From Phycisphaerae bacterium (GTDB lineage: Bacteria > Planctomycetota > Phycisphaerae > UBA1845 > PWPN01): a stretch of DNA of 34,231 nt. Of the stretch, positions 1 through 8,520 are shown one piece after another. Position numbers and translations under genes: made by a program. Location: assembly GCA_012729395.1 (NCBI GenBank), contig JAAYDF010000186.1:1-34231 (forward strand), given 5' to 3'. A model generated the notes under the pieces. That model saw nothing but the letters and a program-made list of their open reading frames with translations, searched no databases and was not told the DNA's origin. Numbering within the stretch: position 1 is the first letter of the stretch; each line of letters opens with the position of its first letter.

Positions 1-53
1 AAGTTGACTCGGTCCTCAGCGAATCGGCACCCCGCCGACTCTGTCGCGAACCC
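1..53. repeat. Copy 1 of a 53-bp structured dispersed repeat
   Basis: This segment matches 20110-20162 in the same orientation at 45 of 53 positions by hand alignment; it may continue beyond the left edge. A hairpin is visible: 21-28 pairs with 34-41 (8 pairs) around the loop ACCCC, with one A-C mismatch on the plus strand that becomes a G-U wobble on the minus strand. It lies downstream of the minus-strand gene at 100-1308. Function unknown; a dispersed intergenic element or a leader for a gene beyond the edge are both possible. Confidence 0.6.
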
Positions 54-99
54 GAGTATCGCCGCGGCAAGCGATCATGGGGATGGGCTGACACACACG

Positions 100-1308
100 C
101 TACAGCCGGATCCGGACAAGACGGACGATATCGGATGGAGAGCCGGTCGGATCAGGAGATTCGAGCACTCCCTTGACGAGGATGGTAAGCGTGTCGGCGT
201 CCGCGATCACGTCGATCGGCCATGACAGGATACCCGACAGCGGAACCCGCGTTTCCGCGAGCGGTTCACCCTCAGCCGAGATACGCGAGATCGACAGCCC
301 CTTGGACGCCCCGCCGATGGAGATGAGTTCGCCGCCTGGTCGGGCAACAAGCAGACTCCACATGCTGCCCGTGGGCGGATACTCCTTCTCCCACTGCGGC
401 CGAAGCTCCTGATCGAACACCGCAATGTGCCGGGTGAACGCGGGCCCACTTCCGCCGGCGTTGGTGATGCCGGGCAGACCGGAGCGACTGAACGCCAAAG
501 CATAGCCGTCACCGGTACCGACGAGTACCGGATGGCCACCGGGCATCAGCCGGCCGTCGGGCAGGACCGCCTCATGCTCCTTGCGACCCCTCGCGTCGCA
601 CGACACCAGCCACAACGTGGAGGGGCCCTGGCCAAACTTGTCGAACTTGCCGCTCGTGGCGAGGAACACAAACCCACCGTCCGGGCGGGCCACCATGGCG
701 TGCACGGCCTCATCCGCACCGTGATCGAAGGTCTCTTCCCAGATGACGCGGCCGTCGGCGTCTACCTCGCCAACCCACGCATCTTTGTAGCCCGGCGAGC
801 CGCCGACCAGGAACCGGCCTTGGGTGAGCGGCAGAAGGCAGCGAGGATGAATGAAGACCTTGGGTTCGCCTCTAAGCTCCACTTCACGCTGCAGCCGCCC
901 CTTGGCGTCGATCCAGCCGAGCCAACTGGTTTCGCCGGCAACGACCCAGCCATCCCCCACGACCACGGCATCGCGGACCTGCTCTCGCCGGCGGGGAATA
1001 CTCTCGAACGTCTCGAGCGCGACCTGGCGACCCTGCCGGTCCACGTCAAGCACGAAGAACTCAAACCCATAACGATCGTTCAGCTTGGCGGCCGAATCCT
1101 TGGTCCAGCTCGTCTTGCCAACAATGCGGTAGCCGCCGCCCGGCAACGTCGTGAGCCGCACGGGCTCCGGCCGCTCGCGAAGGGTGTAGGTCTGCTGCCA
1201 GAGGATGGAATCATCGCTCGGTCGCGTGGCGGACGGCTCTTGCGCCAACAACGGCCATGCGATAATGGGCAATACCGACCCGGCCAAGATGAACACTCTC
1301 GTGAACAT
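100..1308 (-). CDS. Secreted propeller-like hypothetical protein
   Basis: A 402-residue protein. The start at 1308 is chosen because AGGAG lies just upstream and the protein then opens with a signal peptide (MFTRVFILAGSVLPIIAW..., cleavage near residue 23, after LLAQ). The reading frame continues upstream to 1617 but those residues look non-coding. The mature part has recurring units in which a Gly-Gly-(Tyr/Phe) strand is followed by a Trp-containing strand and an Asp-x-x-Gly turn (for example PGGGYRIVGKTSW, DGGFVFLATSG, PGGELISIGG). Such spacing is typical of WD40/PQQ-like beta-propellers. No catalytic motif is visible, so the role is unknown; a substrate-binding or scaffold role outside the cytoplasm is only a guess. 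It follows the sulfatase at 1443-3089 by 134 bases and may be co-transcribed with it. Confidence 0.75.
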   Translation of the reverse strand: MFTRVFILAGSVLPIIAWPLLAQEPSATRPSDDSILWQQTYTLRERPEPVRLTTLPGGGYRIVGKTSWTKDSAAKLNDRYGFEFFVLDVDRQGRQVALETFESIPRRREQVRDAVVVGDGWVVAGETSWLGWIDAKGRLQREVELRGEPKVFIHPRCLLPLTQGRFLVGGSPGYKDAWVGEVDADGRVIWEETFDHGADEAVHAMVARPDGGFVFLATSGKFDKFGQGPSTLWLVSCDARGRKEHEAVLPDGRLMPGGHPVLVGTGDGYALAFSRSGLPGITNAGGSGPAFTRHIAVFDQELRPQWEKEYPPTGSMWSLLVARPGGELISIGGASKGLSISRISAEGEPLAETRVPLSGILSWPIDVIADADTLTILVKGVLESPDPTGSPSDIVRLVRIRL

Positions 1309-1442
1309 GAGACTCTCCTGCAACAGAGTGCCGTTCCAGCCGGTCGCCCAGTCCCTTGCAGGGTACCAAAGGATAGGGCCCCCACCTCGCCACGAAGCTC
1401 GACGACTTCGGGAACCGTCATCACAAGGCTTCTTCGTCCCGA

Positions 1443-3089
1443 TCAAGGCCCTGTCTGCGATGACGACGGCTTGCAGCGGGCGGCCCATTGCGCGTAGCGG
1501 TCCGCCAGGTCGCGTACTTTGTCGGGCATCTCGGCGGCCATGTCCTTGAGCTCGGTGCGGTCGGCTTCCATGTCGTAGAGCTCCCAGGGCGTCGCGCTGC
1601 AGCCGACGAGCTTCCATCGCCCAGCCCGCACGGCCCGATGCCCGCGGTGCTCCCAGAAGAGATGGTCGTGGCCCACACGCGGTCGCCCCTGGAGGGTCGG
1701 CAACAGGCTGCGACCTTCCATGGGCTGGATCGTCTCACCCTGAAACTCGCGTGGATAGGGCACGCCGGCCAGCTCGCACAGCGTCGGCATGATGTCGATG
1801 ACGTGGCCGATCTCCGTGCGCACCGCACCGGGGTCTTGGATCCTGCCGGGCCAATAGGCGATCAGCGGCGTGGCAATGCCCCCTTCGTGGACGAACATCT
1901 TGAAGCTGCGGAACGGCGTGTTGCTGACGTTGGCCCAAGGCGCGTCCACGGTACGGTACGATTCCATCGGGCCGGGCGGCACGTCGGGCGTGGCATGCAC
2001 GGCCTCGGCGCAGGCCCCGTTGTCCGAGAGGAACAGCACCAGGGTGTTGTCCGCGCAGCCCAGCTCGCGCAGCTTATCCATGACTCGGCCGATGTTCTGA
2101 TCCAGGCGGTCGATCATGGCCGCGTAGACCGCCATCGCCAGATCCCATGCGTCCTGATCTTCGACCTCTTGCCACGGGGGGACTTGCGGATGCCGGGGCG
2201 GGAAAGGCCATCGTGCGTCGATCAGCCCGAGTCGCTGGAGTCGTTCGTATCGCTGCCGCCGGAGTTCGTCCCACCCGGCGAGGTACCGGCCGCGATACCG
2301 GGCAATGTCTTCGGGCAGGGCGTGGATGGGGAAGTGCGGAGCGGTATAGGCTAGGTACAGAAAGAACGGGCGATCGTCTCGGGCATATTCATCGAGATAC
2401 TTCAAGGCCTGGTCGGTGAGCGCGTTGGTCGCGTAGAAGTCCGGGTTCTCGGGCGTGTAGGGGCGGATGACTTGGTCATCGATACCCCAGGGGCGGGCCT
2501 CGTTGGGCCGCTTGCGCCCGGGTTCGCCTTCACCGGGCCTGCGCAGGCCGGGGTTGAAGAAGTTGCAGCAGCCGCTCAGCAGGCCGTAGTAGCGGTCGAA
2601 CCCCCGCTCGACGGGCAGGTGGGCGCCATGCCATTTGCCGGCCATGAGCGTGCGGTACCCGGCGGATCGGAGCACCTCCGCGATGCTCACACAGTGCCGC
2701 GCGGGCTGGATCGAATCACGCGGGGGCATACCGGCATCGTCGGGATAGGTGCCGTACTCCCAATTGTCCTTCAGCCGCACGCAACTGGGAGCTTTGATCA
2801 TCGCCACGCCGGCCTGGTCGGGATAGACGCCATAAAGCAACGACGCCCGCGTCGTGACGCAGACCGCACAGTTGTAGAACTGCGTGAACCGCAGGCCCTT
2901 CTCGGCCAGCCGATCGAGGTTGGGCGTGCGGATCTCTCCGCCGTAACAGCCCAGGTCGGAGTAGCCCATGTCGTCGGCCATGATGAGGACGATATGGGGT
3001 CGCGATGGGGCCGGGGCCGATTGCGCGAGGCTGGCGGTCGCCCCACCGAGCAGGCAAATCCACAGGAAGGATGCCCCATTGTGTTTCAT
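1443..3089 (-). CDS. Secreted type I sulfatase with atypical CVTTR motif
   Basis: A 548-residue arylsulfatase-family enzyme, expected to hydrolyse sulfate esters outside the cytoplasm. A signal peptide covers residues 1-23 (MKHNGASFLWICLLGGATAS...). The metal-binding pair lies in IVLIMADDMGYSDLG (D39, D40), followed by TPNLDRLA, AGKWHGAH and FLSDNGA, all sulfatase hallmarks, and a C-terminal GRWKLV strand. The formylglycine site should read C-x-(P/A)-(S/T)-R; here it is C77-V-T-T-R81 followed by ASLLYG, so the Cys and Arg are kept but Pro is Thr. Maturation by the formylglycine enzyme may therefore differ. The start is fixed by AAGGAG 8 bases upstream and overlaps the stop of the upstream phosphoesterase as ATGA, which implies translational coupling. 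Substrate cannot be told from sequence. Confidence 0.92.
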   Translation of the reverse strand: MKHNGASFLWICLLGGATASLAQSAPAPSRPHIVLIMADDMGYSDLGCYGGEIRTPNLDRLAEKGLRFTQFYNCAVCVTTRASLLYGVYPDQAGVAMIKAPSCVRLKDNWEYGTYPDDAGMPPRDSIQPARHCVSIAEVLRSAGYRTLMAGKWHGAHLPVERGFDRYYGLLSGCCNFFNPGLRRPGEGEPGRKRPNEARPWGIDDQVIRPYTPENPDFYATNALTDQALKYLDEYARDDRPFFLYLAYTAPHFPIHALPEDIARYRGRYLAGWDELRRQRYERLQRLGLIDARWPFPPRHPQVPPWQEVEDQDAWDLAMAVYAAMIDRLDQNIGRVMDKLRELGCADNTLVLFLSDNGACAEAVHATPDVPPGPMESYRTVDAPWANVSNTPFRSFKMFVHEGGIATPLIAYWPGRIQDPGAVRTEIGHVIDIMPTLCELAGVPYPREFQGETIQPMEGRSLLPTLQGRPRVGHDHLFWEHRGHRAVRAGRWKLVGCSATPWELYDMEADRTELKDMAAEMPDKVRDLADRYAQWAARCKPSSSQTGP

Positions 3090-4081
3090 GGCGTAGCTCC
3101 TTTGCCATGCTCGCCCGGCCGCGAGTGGAGGTATTCCGTCGCGTGTCCGAGGAACCGCTCGACAACCTCGGTGAGCGGCCCGCGCATGCGGACACCGGCC
3201 GAGTAGGGATGCCCGCCACCGCCCAGTTGAGCGGCCAGGGGCAGGACGGGCGTGCCTTCTTCGCCGCGCAGGTTGATGCGGACGACGCCCGGCTCGGCTT
3301 CGGAGAGCAGCGCCGCCATGCGGATACCGGCCAAGGATCGTGGGATGGCAACTTGGTCGTCGACATCCGCGGGCGTGCAGCCGGCGGCCTCGATCTCCGC
3401 GAGACTTAGTGAACTGTAGGCGATGCCGCCATCGGGGGTCGTGCGGGTATTCTGGTAGACCGTGCGGAGCAGGGCGAACTCCTGCGGCCGTTGGGAGCGC
3501 CACAGTGACTGGCCGACGGCGGCGGGCTTGGCTCCCGCACGGACCAGAGCGACGGCGGCCTCGAACGCCTCGGCCGAGGTCGGCAACGAGAAACCGCAAG
3601 TGTCGGCATGGATGCCCGCGTAGAGTAGCGTCGCGGTGGTGGGATCCAGCGGCCATCCCGCCGCGATGATGAGGCGGCAAATCAACTCGCAGGTGCTCGA
3701 CGTGCCGGGCTCGACCCAGTTGTGACGCCCGAACCGCTCGTTGCTGACGTGGTGATCGATGTTGATCACCCGCAGGTCGGCGAGGGTTTCCCAACCGCCT
3801 TGGACGTTAATCCGGCCGACGTTGGCGGTATCGACCACCACGGCGAGGTCGGCTTGCCGGACGCGCTGTGCGTCGGCGGGTCGACAGTCGGCCCAGCGGA
3901 GCATCGCGGCCGGCCTGGGCCCCAGCGGCCGATTACCGAACGTGACCGCAGCCTCGCCCGGCAACGCTCGCGACAAACCGAGCATCGCACCCATCGCGTC
4001 GATGTCTGGGTTGATGTGCCCGATCACCACCGGCCGACCCGCGGCCGACAGAGCATCAATCACTTCCTGCGGCACCGCCAT
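3086..4081 (-). CDS. nrnA: DHH/DHHA1 phosphoesterase, NrnA-like (nanoRNase / pAp phosphatase)
   Basis: A 331-residue cytoplasmic DHH-family phosphoesterase. The metal-binding motifs appear in order: GHINPDIDAMG near residue 20, VVVDTANVGRI near 80, the signature IDHH near 107, HADTCGF near 157, and the DHHA1 substrate loop GGGGHPYSAG near the C terminus. NrnA homologues degrade 2-5 nt RNA and many dephosphorylate pAp, the by-product of PAPS-dependent sulfate transfer and assimilation. The start at 4081 (MAVPQEVIDAL) fits family length; an in-frame ATG at 4129 would add 16 residues, and neither has a strong SD. Its stop overlaps the sulfatase start as ATGA. The pairing with a sulfatase makes a pAp role attractive, but that is inference. 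Confidence 0.88.
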   Translation of the reverse strand: MAVPQEVIDALSAAGRPVVIGHINPDIDAMGAMLGLSRALPGEAAVTFGNRPLGPRPAAMLRWADCRPADAQRVRQADLAVVVDTANVGRINVQGGWETLADLRVINIDHHVSNERFGRHNWVEPGTSSTCELICRLIIAAGWPLDPTTATLLYAGIHADTCGFSLPTSAEAFEAAVALVRAGAKPAAVGQSLWRSQRPQEFALLRTVYQNTRTTPDGGIAYSSLSLAEIEAAGCTPADVDDQVAIPRSLAGIRMAALLSEAEPGVVRINLRGEEGTPVLPLAAQLGGGGHPYSAGVRMRGPLTEVVERFLGHATEYLHSRPGEHGKGATP

Positions 4082-4144
4082 GGCCTGAGCGTACAGAACT
4101 GACGCCACGCGGGCAATGCGGAACCACACATGTTCTCACGGCAG

Positions 4145-4180
4145 GGTTGTGTCGATACGCCGGCCGATAGACCCACAACC
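4145..4180. promoter_or_regulatory. 7-bp inverted repeat in a divergent promoter region
   Basis: GGTTGTG at 4145-4151 is matched by CACAACC at 4174-4180, between the divergent nrnA and second sulfatase genes. The placement would suit an operator or overlapping divergent promoters; TTGTGT and TTGTGG each occur on one strand as possible -35 elements, but good -10 boxes are not evident. Weak call. Confidence 0.22.
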
Positions 4181-4257
4181 GCAATAGCGGTAGAGTAACA
4201 CCGCGGCTGGAACTGACGCGAACATCCAGAAACACCATGTCATACAGGAAGCCAGCG

Positions 4258-6000
4258 ATGGCCAGGCAAACGGCATCAACGATTACCTTGGGCTCGATCG
4301 GAAGTGCGGTCTGGCTTGTGACGGCATGGCTGGTCCCGGCGATGGCGGCGGATGCACAGCGAGCGATGCCGAACATCGTCTTGATCGTCACGGACGATCA
4401 GGGCTGGTGGGACATGGGGGCGCATGGTAACGCGACGATCTCCACGCCGGTGATGGATCGCCTGACCGCCGAGGGAGTATCCTTCAGCCGGTTCTACGCG
4501 ACTCCGGTCTGCGCACCGACGCGGGCGGGCCTGATGACCGGCCGCCACCACCATCGCACCGGAGCCATCGACACCTACATGGGGCGTGACACGCTCGATC
4601 CGGCGGAGGTGACGCTCGGGCAAATCATGCAGCGGCGCGGCTACCGCACCGGATTGGTGGGCAAGTGGCACCTCGGCCGATACCGGCGCTATCACCCCAA
4701 CCTCCGCGGCTTCAGCGAGTTTTTCGGGTTCTGGCAGTACGGCTACGTCAACCGGTACGACGATCCGGATGAGCTATTCCATCAGGCCGAACCGGTCATC
4801 ACGACCGGCTACATCACCGACGTGCTGACCGAAGCGGCGACGGAGTTCATTCGGGCCGATCGCCTTCAGCCGTTCTTTCTGGCCCTCTGCTACAACGCGC
4901 CGCATTCGCCATACCTGGTGCCGGACCGCTACATCGAGCCGTACCTAGCCAAGGGGTTGCCGCTCTCGCAGGCTCGGGTATACGGCATGATCACCTGCCT
5001 GGACGACAACCTGGGTCGGCTGCTGGCGGTGCTGGATGAGACGGGTATCGCCCAAGACACGGTGGTCATCTTCATGAGCGACAACGGCGGGGTAAGCAGC
5101 TACTTCAAGGCGGGGCTGCGCGGGCAGAAAGGTACGGTGTACGAAGGTGGCATCCGTGTGCCGTTCATCGTGCGTTGGTCCGGGCGTCTGCCCGCCGGTG
5201 CTCGCATCGAGGGTATGGCCCAACACATCGACGTGCTGCCGACGCTCTGCGAGCTGACCGGGGCAGACCTGCCCAGCGACCGACCCATCGACGGTCGGAG
5301 CCTGTGGCCGTTGATCCAGCAGGGCAGCGGCGCCAGTCCGCACGAGTACCTGTTCCATCAGTGGTGCCGTGTCCGGCCGGATGCGTCGAAAGGGTGGGCG
5401 GTGCATCACGGCCGGCACAAGCTGGTCAACGGCGAGCTGTACGATCTGGAGGCCGACCCGGGCGAAAAGACGGACTTGGCGAACCAGCGGCCGGAGCTTG
5501 TCCGGCCATTGCGGGAAGCATTTCTCAAGTGGTTCGAGGAAGTCACCGCCGGTCGAGATGATGGCCCGCCCGCGATCCAGGTCGGCCGCGAGGATGAGAA
5601 CCCGGTGGAGTTGGATATCGCCTGGGCAAGGCTGATCGGCGAGTCGCCGGGCCTGCATTACCAGTTTCGCAGCTATTACCGCGATGTCATCATCGATTGG
5701 CGGAAAGCGGATGAGGGGCTGGCATGGTCGATCGACGTCACGCGACCCGGGGGCTATGAGGTCATCCTCCAGTACGCTTGCCCACCGCACGAGGCGGGCT
5801 CACTGGTGCGGGTTTCCGTTGGCGACGCGGCCTTGGATACCGTGATCGAGGCGACCGCGGCTCAAGATGTGTATCGCCCGGTGACCATCGGCACGCTCAC
5901 GCTGGCAGCGGGGCCGGCCACATTGGAGATGAGACCGGTCGCCGTCGCCGGCGGCGAATTGATGCGACTCAACCGGGTGTGGCTGCGGCGGGTGCCTTGA
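4258..6000 (+). CDS. Secreted arylsulfatase with C-terminal accessory domain
   Basis: A 580-residue type I sulfatase. I chose the ATG at 4258 because AGGAAG stands just before it; an ATG at 4237 would add seven residues and lacks an SD. A signal peptide covers about residues 1-31 (ends PAMAA). Sulfatase motifs: VLIVTDDQGWWDMG (metal-binding Asp pair), canonical formylglycine site C85-A-P-T-R89 followed by AGLMTG, VGKWHLGR, and FMSDNGG. The catalytic domain ends near residue 430. The remaining 150 residues, with GGYEVILQYACP and a final beta-rich part, look like a beta-sandwich accessory domain of the type often attached to carbohydrate sulfatases, possibly carbohydrate-binding. It is transcribed divergently from the nrnA-sulfatase pair. 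Unlike that neighbour, its active-site motif is standard. Confidence 0.94.
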   Translation: MARQTASTITLGSIGSAVWLVTAWLVPAMAADAQRAMPNIVLIVTDDQGWWDMGAHGNATISTPVMDRLTAEGVSFSRFYATPVCAPTRAGLMTGRHHHRTGAIDTYMGRDTLDPAEVTLGQIMQRRGYRTGLVGKWHLGRYRRYHPNLRGFSEFFGFWQYGYVNRYDDPDELFHQAEPVITTGYITDVLTEAATEFIRADRLQPFFLALCYNAPHSPYLVPDRYIEPYLAKGLPLSQARVYGMITCLDDNLGRLLAVLDETGIAQDTVVIFMSDNGGVSSYFKAGLRGQKGTVYEGGIRVPFIVRWSGRLPAGARIEGMAQHIDVLPTLCELTGADLPSDRPIDGRSLWPLIQQGSGASPHEYLFHQWCRVRPDASKGWAVHHGRHKLVNGELYDLEADPGEKTDLANQRPELVRPLREAFLKWFEEVTAGRDDGPPAIQVGREDENPVELDIAWARLIGESPGLHYQFRSYYRDVIIDWRKADEGLAWSIDVTRPGGYEVILQYACPPHEAGSLVRVSVGDAALDTVIEATAAQDVYRPVTIGTLTLAAGPATLEMRPVAVAGGELMRLNRVWLRRVP

Positions 6001-6088
6001 GTGGGGATGGATGAAGGAGGGGCGTCGGGATCGACGGCTGCGGGGATCGCACCGGCGGGGCCAAATGAGGACTGGCTCCGCCCTAGTG

Positions 6089-6256
6089 ATTCGGGCGTAA
6101 CTCGCCATCCGCGGGCGGAATGACCCATGGCGAAGCCCCAATGACCCATGAAGTCCGAATGACCCATAACCAATGTCCCCGCTCGCGGTTGGCGTTCTGG
6201 CTTTGGGCTTGGTTATTGATTGCTCATTGGGCCCTGGGCATTCGCCATTTTGCCCC
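6089..6256. repeat. Degenerate inverted-repeat element with three AATGACCCAT units
   Basis: The 307-base gap between the sulfatase (ends 6000) and the glycosidase (starts 6308) holds mainly this element. Identical decamers AATGACCCAT occur at 6119, 6140 and 6158. The right half (about 6200-6256) contains CATTGGGCCC and GGGCATTCGCCATT, roughly the reverse complement of the left half, so the whole could fold into a long imperfect stem. The first 30 bases (6089-6118) resemble 23901-23929. It looks like a non-mobile dispersed intergenic repeat. No gene is seen in 6001-6307; an in-frame upstream extension of the next gene through this element is rejected. Confidence 0.6.
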
Positions 6257-6307
6257 GGGAGCCATGCGGCCAGCGAGTTGCACGCTCGTGATTCGTGGAG
6301 GTCGTCC

Positions 6308-7432
6308 ATGCGGTGGAACAATGGTCGGGCGAGCGGTCTGGATCGTCGGGCGTTTCTGCGTTTATCGGGCAGGTCAGCCCTGGCTTGGGCTTTGAGTGCG
6401 GGGCGGACGGCGCGAGCGGACGAAGGCGGGGGCACGTCGGCCATCGAGTTCGAGGAAACACTGGCCAGCCAGCGCGAGCGATTCTACCGCGAACGCGAAG
6501 TCGACATCATCCAGACCGGCTTCCGCCCCATCGGCGGCAAGGTGGCCGACTTCGCCGTCGCTCACCTCGACGGCCGCGTGCATTTCTTCTACATCGAGCG
6601 CCGCCTGCAGGAGGGCACACCGTTCTACCCGGGCCACGAGACGTACTTCGGGCACGCCTCCACCGCTGACTTCACCCGGTGGCAAGTGCATGATCCCGTC
6701 CTGCTCATCCGTCCGGGAACGTGGGAGGGGGTACACGTCTGGGCCCCGTGCATCCTGCAACGAGGGCATCGTTACATCATGGCCTACACCGGCGTCAACC
6801 AGCATGTGTCGCAGAATATCGGCCTGGCGTCCAGCGACGATCTACTCGAGTGGAAGCGTTGGGACACCAACCCGATCTCACCGTGCCGCGACAGTGCCTG
6901 GGCTTTCTGGCGCGAAGACGGCATTGCCAGTTGCCGGGACCCGAATCTCATCGAGCACGACGGCCGCTTCTTGCTGACCTACACCGCCAATACAAAGGAG
7001 GGGGCGTCCTGCATCGCGATGACCTCCTCGCCGGACCTGGCCACCTGGCGCGACCAGGGTCCGATCTGTATCGGACCGGCCGGCGGGTATGAGCCGCGCC
7101 TCGAAGGCGGACATCCCCAGGGCAGCCTCGAATCCGCCAATCTGCTCACCCGCAAAGGCCGATGGTTCCTGCTAGTCAAAGCCAAAGTCCGCGAGGACAA
7201 CAACCGTTCGTGGGTGATCACCAGCGATCGTCCGAATCGGTTCGAGTTCGGCTTGCGGCAACCGTTCTGGCCGGGATCACTGGCCGTCGAGATCGTCGCC
7301 AACCGCGATCAGGAGTCGCTGGTGGCCACCTTCGTCGATGGCGGTATCCGTTTCGGCGTGACCGACTGGCGCAAGCCGAGCCCCACCGCTCGTTTCGTCA
7401 CGTCCACTAATGAATTGGCCGGCTGGCTCTGA
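6308..7432 (+). CDS. Tat-exported GH43/GH32-like five-bladed propeller glycosidase
   Basis: A 374-residue protein with a twin-arginine signal (LDRRAFLRLSGRSALAWALS, residues 11-30, then TARA). GGAGG seven bases upstream fixes the start at 6308, so the longer frame from 6173 is not used. The mature protein reads as a GH43/GH32-type propeller: blades with Asp/Trp strands such as STADFTRWQVHDPVL, VHVWAPCILQRGHRYIMAYTG, SSDDLLEWKRWDTNPI, CRDPNLIEHDGRFLLTYTA and SSPDLATWRDQGPI. The WAP and RDP stretches are where catalytic acids sit in such families. It probably acts on furanoside or related glycosidic bonds of plant or algal glycans in the periplasm. Family assignment is by pattern only; GH117 or GH130 relatives are alternatives. 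Its position after a sulfatase fits joint desulfation and hydrolysis. Confidence 0.78.
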   Translation: MRWNNGRASGLDRRAFLRLSGRSALAWALSAGRTARADEGGGTSAIEFEETLASQRERFYREREVDIIQTGFRPIGGKVADFAVAHLDGRVHFFYIERRLQEGTPFYPGHETYFGHASTADFTRWQVHDPVLLIRPGTWEGVHVWAPCILQRGHRYIMAYTGVNQHVSQNIGLASSDDLLEWKRWDTNPISPCRDSAWAFWREDGIASCRDPNLIEHDGRFLLTYTANTKEGASCIAMTSSPDLATWRDQGPICIGPAGGYEPRLEGGHPQGSLESANLLTRKGRWFLLVKAKVREDNNRSWVITSDRPNRFEFGLRQPFWPGSLAVEIVANRDQESLVATFVDGGIRFGVTDWRKPSPTARFVTSTNELAGWL

Positions 7433-7486
7433 ATCGCCAGGCGTATCCGGACTCATTCACCTTTTTACACTCCTGGAAGATTTTCC

Positions 7487-7516
7487 TTGACTTGCCGATC
7501 CCGGCAAACATAGAGT
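7487..7516 (+). promoter_or_regulatory. Sigma70-like promoter of the PEP-CTERM gene
   Basis: TTGACT at 7487-7492 is followed after 17-18 bases by ATAGAG/TAGAGT at 7510-7516. The -35 is a near match to consensus; the -10 is moderate. It would give a leader of about 85 bases before the ATG at 7609, containing a short stem (CCGCC...GGCGG near 7531-7550). It separates this gene from the glycosidase upstream. Confidence 0.5.
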
Positions 7517-7608
7517 CTTCTACAAATCGACCGCCAAGCCAAATGGGCGGCCGATGAACGGGGTCAAGGAAAACCTTACACCATCGCCGGAGAGAGGGAG
7601 AAAGAACA

Positions 7609-8448
7609 ATGTCCATTACCAAACTGTCTGTCTGTGCGCTCATTGTGAGCTTCTGTACGCTGTCCGCCCACGCCGGGCTGATCGTCGACGGCCGCCTCAA
7701 CGACTGGGGCGTCACCGTGGCCGATAACAACGGCAGCAACTTCACCACCTGGTCGTCTACCGTCGCACTGCTCGGGTCCCACGTCGATGATACCGATGAT
7801 TCCGCGGGCCATAGTTTCTTCCTGGACCCCAACTACGGCGGGCAGGATTTCGATGCCGAGATGATGGCCGTCGCCGTGCAGGGCAATCGGTTGTTCATCA
7901 GCATCGTCACCGGCCAGCGACCGGATAACGGCTTCAAGTACTTCGAGCCTGGCGATATCCGCATCGAGACCTCCCTGGGCACCTACGGCATCGAGGTCGG
8001 CGGCGGCAAGGGCGGCAAGGGCGGCTCGGCCATCAGCGACGGCGCTTCCGGATCCACCTATAAGATGAACAGCAACGGCGATGTCACCGATCATTACACC
8101 GCCAGCTCCCGTCAAGTGGCCGGCTCTATCTGGGCCGACCTGGACTGGCTTGCCGATCCCATTGCCCCCTATGGCCCGGTTCAGTTCAAGATCGACGGCG
8201 ACAGCACGTTGGTCGGCCAGGCTGACTACGTCTTCACCCGCAACTCGTATACCACGCAGCATGCGGTCATCGAACTCGCTTTCGACCTCGACGTGCTGGA
8301 AGGGGCGATGATCCAGTCGGTGCACTGGCGACCGACCTGCGGCAACGACGAACTCAATGTCCAGTTCGACGCGGTGCCGGAGCCGACGACAATCGCCTTC
8401 CTGGCTCTCGGTAGCGTGGCCTTTCTGCGGCGGACCCGTCACGCGTAA
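7609..8448 (+). CDS. Secreted PEP-CTERM sorting-domain protein
   Basis: A 279-residue exported protein with a signal peptide (MSITKLSVCALIVSFCTLSAHA, residues 1-22) and a C-terminal PEP-CTERM tail: the VPEPTT motif, a hydrophobic stretch (IAFLALGSVAFL) and a basic end (RRTRHA). PEP-CTERM tails are recognised by exosortase-type enzymes and send proteins to the cell surface or extracellular matrix. The central region starts with DGRLNDWGV, a strand pattern found in CBM9-like and other beta-sandwich surface domains, and has a Gly/Lys-rich turn (GGGKGGKGG) near residue 130. No catalytic motif is seen. GGGAG lies about 12 bases before the ATG. It has its own promoter and is followed by two hairpins, so it is probably expressed alone. 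Confidence 0.9.
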   Translation: MSITKLSVCALIVSFCTLSAHAGLIVDGRLNDWGVTVADNNGSNFTTWSSTVALLGSHVDDTDDSAGHSFFLDPNYGGQDFDAEMMAVAVQGNRLFISIVTGQRPDNGFKYFEPGDIRIETSLGTYGIEVGGGKGGKGGSAISDGASGSTYKMNSNGDVTDHYTASSRQVAGSIWADLDWLADPIAPYGPVQFKIDGDSTLVGQADYVFTRNSYTTQHAVIELAFDLDVLEGAMIQSVHWRPTCGNDELNVQFDAVPEPTTIAFLALGSVAFLRRTRHA

Positions 8449-8454
8449 GCCGCG

Positions 8455-8478
8455 GGGATGAGCCAACCGGCTCATCCC
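8455..8478. terminator. Perfect hairpin after the PEP-CTERM gene
   Basis: A 10-bp perfect stem (GGGATGAGCC / GGCTCATCCC) closes an AACC loop six bases after the stop at 8448. No T-run follows on either strand, so it may act as a 3' protective hairpin or as part of a double terminator with 8521-8557. Confidence 0.5.
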
Positions 8479-8520
8479 GGCCAATGACCGCTGACACAAC
8501 ATCCTTACCCAATGACTCCG

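Noticed and set aside
427-1497. 356-codon plus-strand frame opposite the propeller protein and the sulfatase end
   Set aside because: Covers two minus-strand genes with good starts; no SD and no protein-like motifs.
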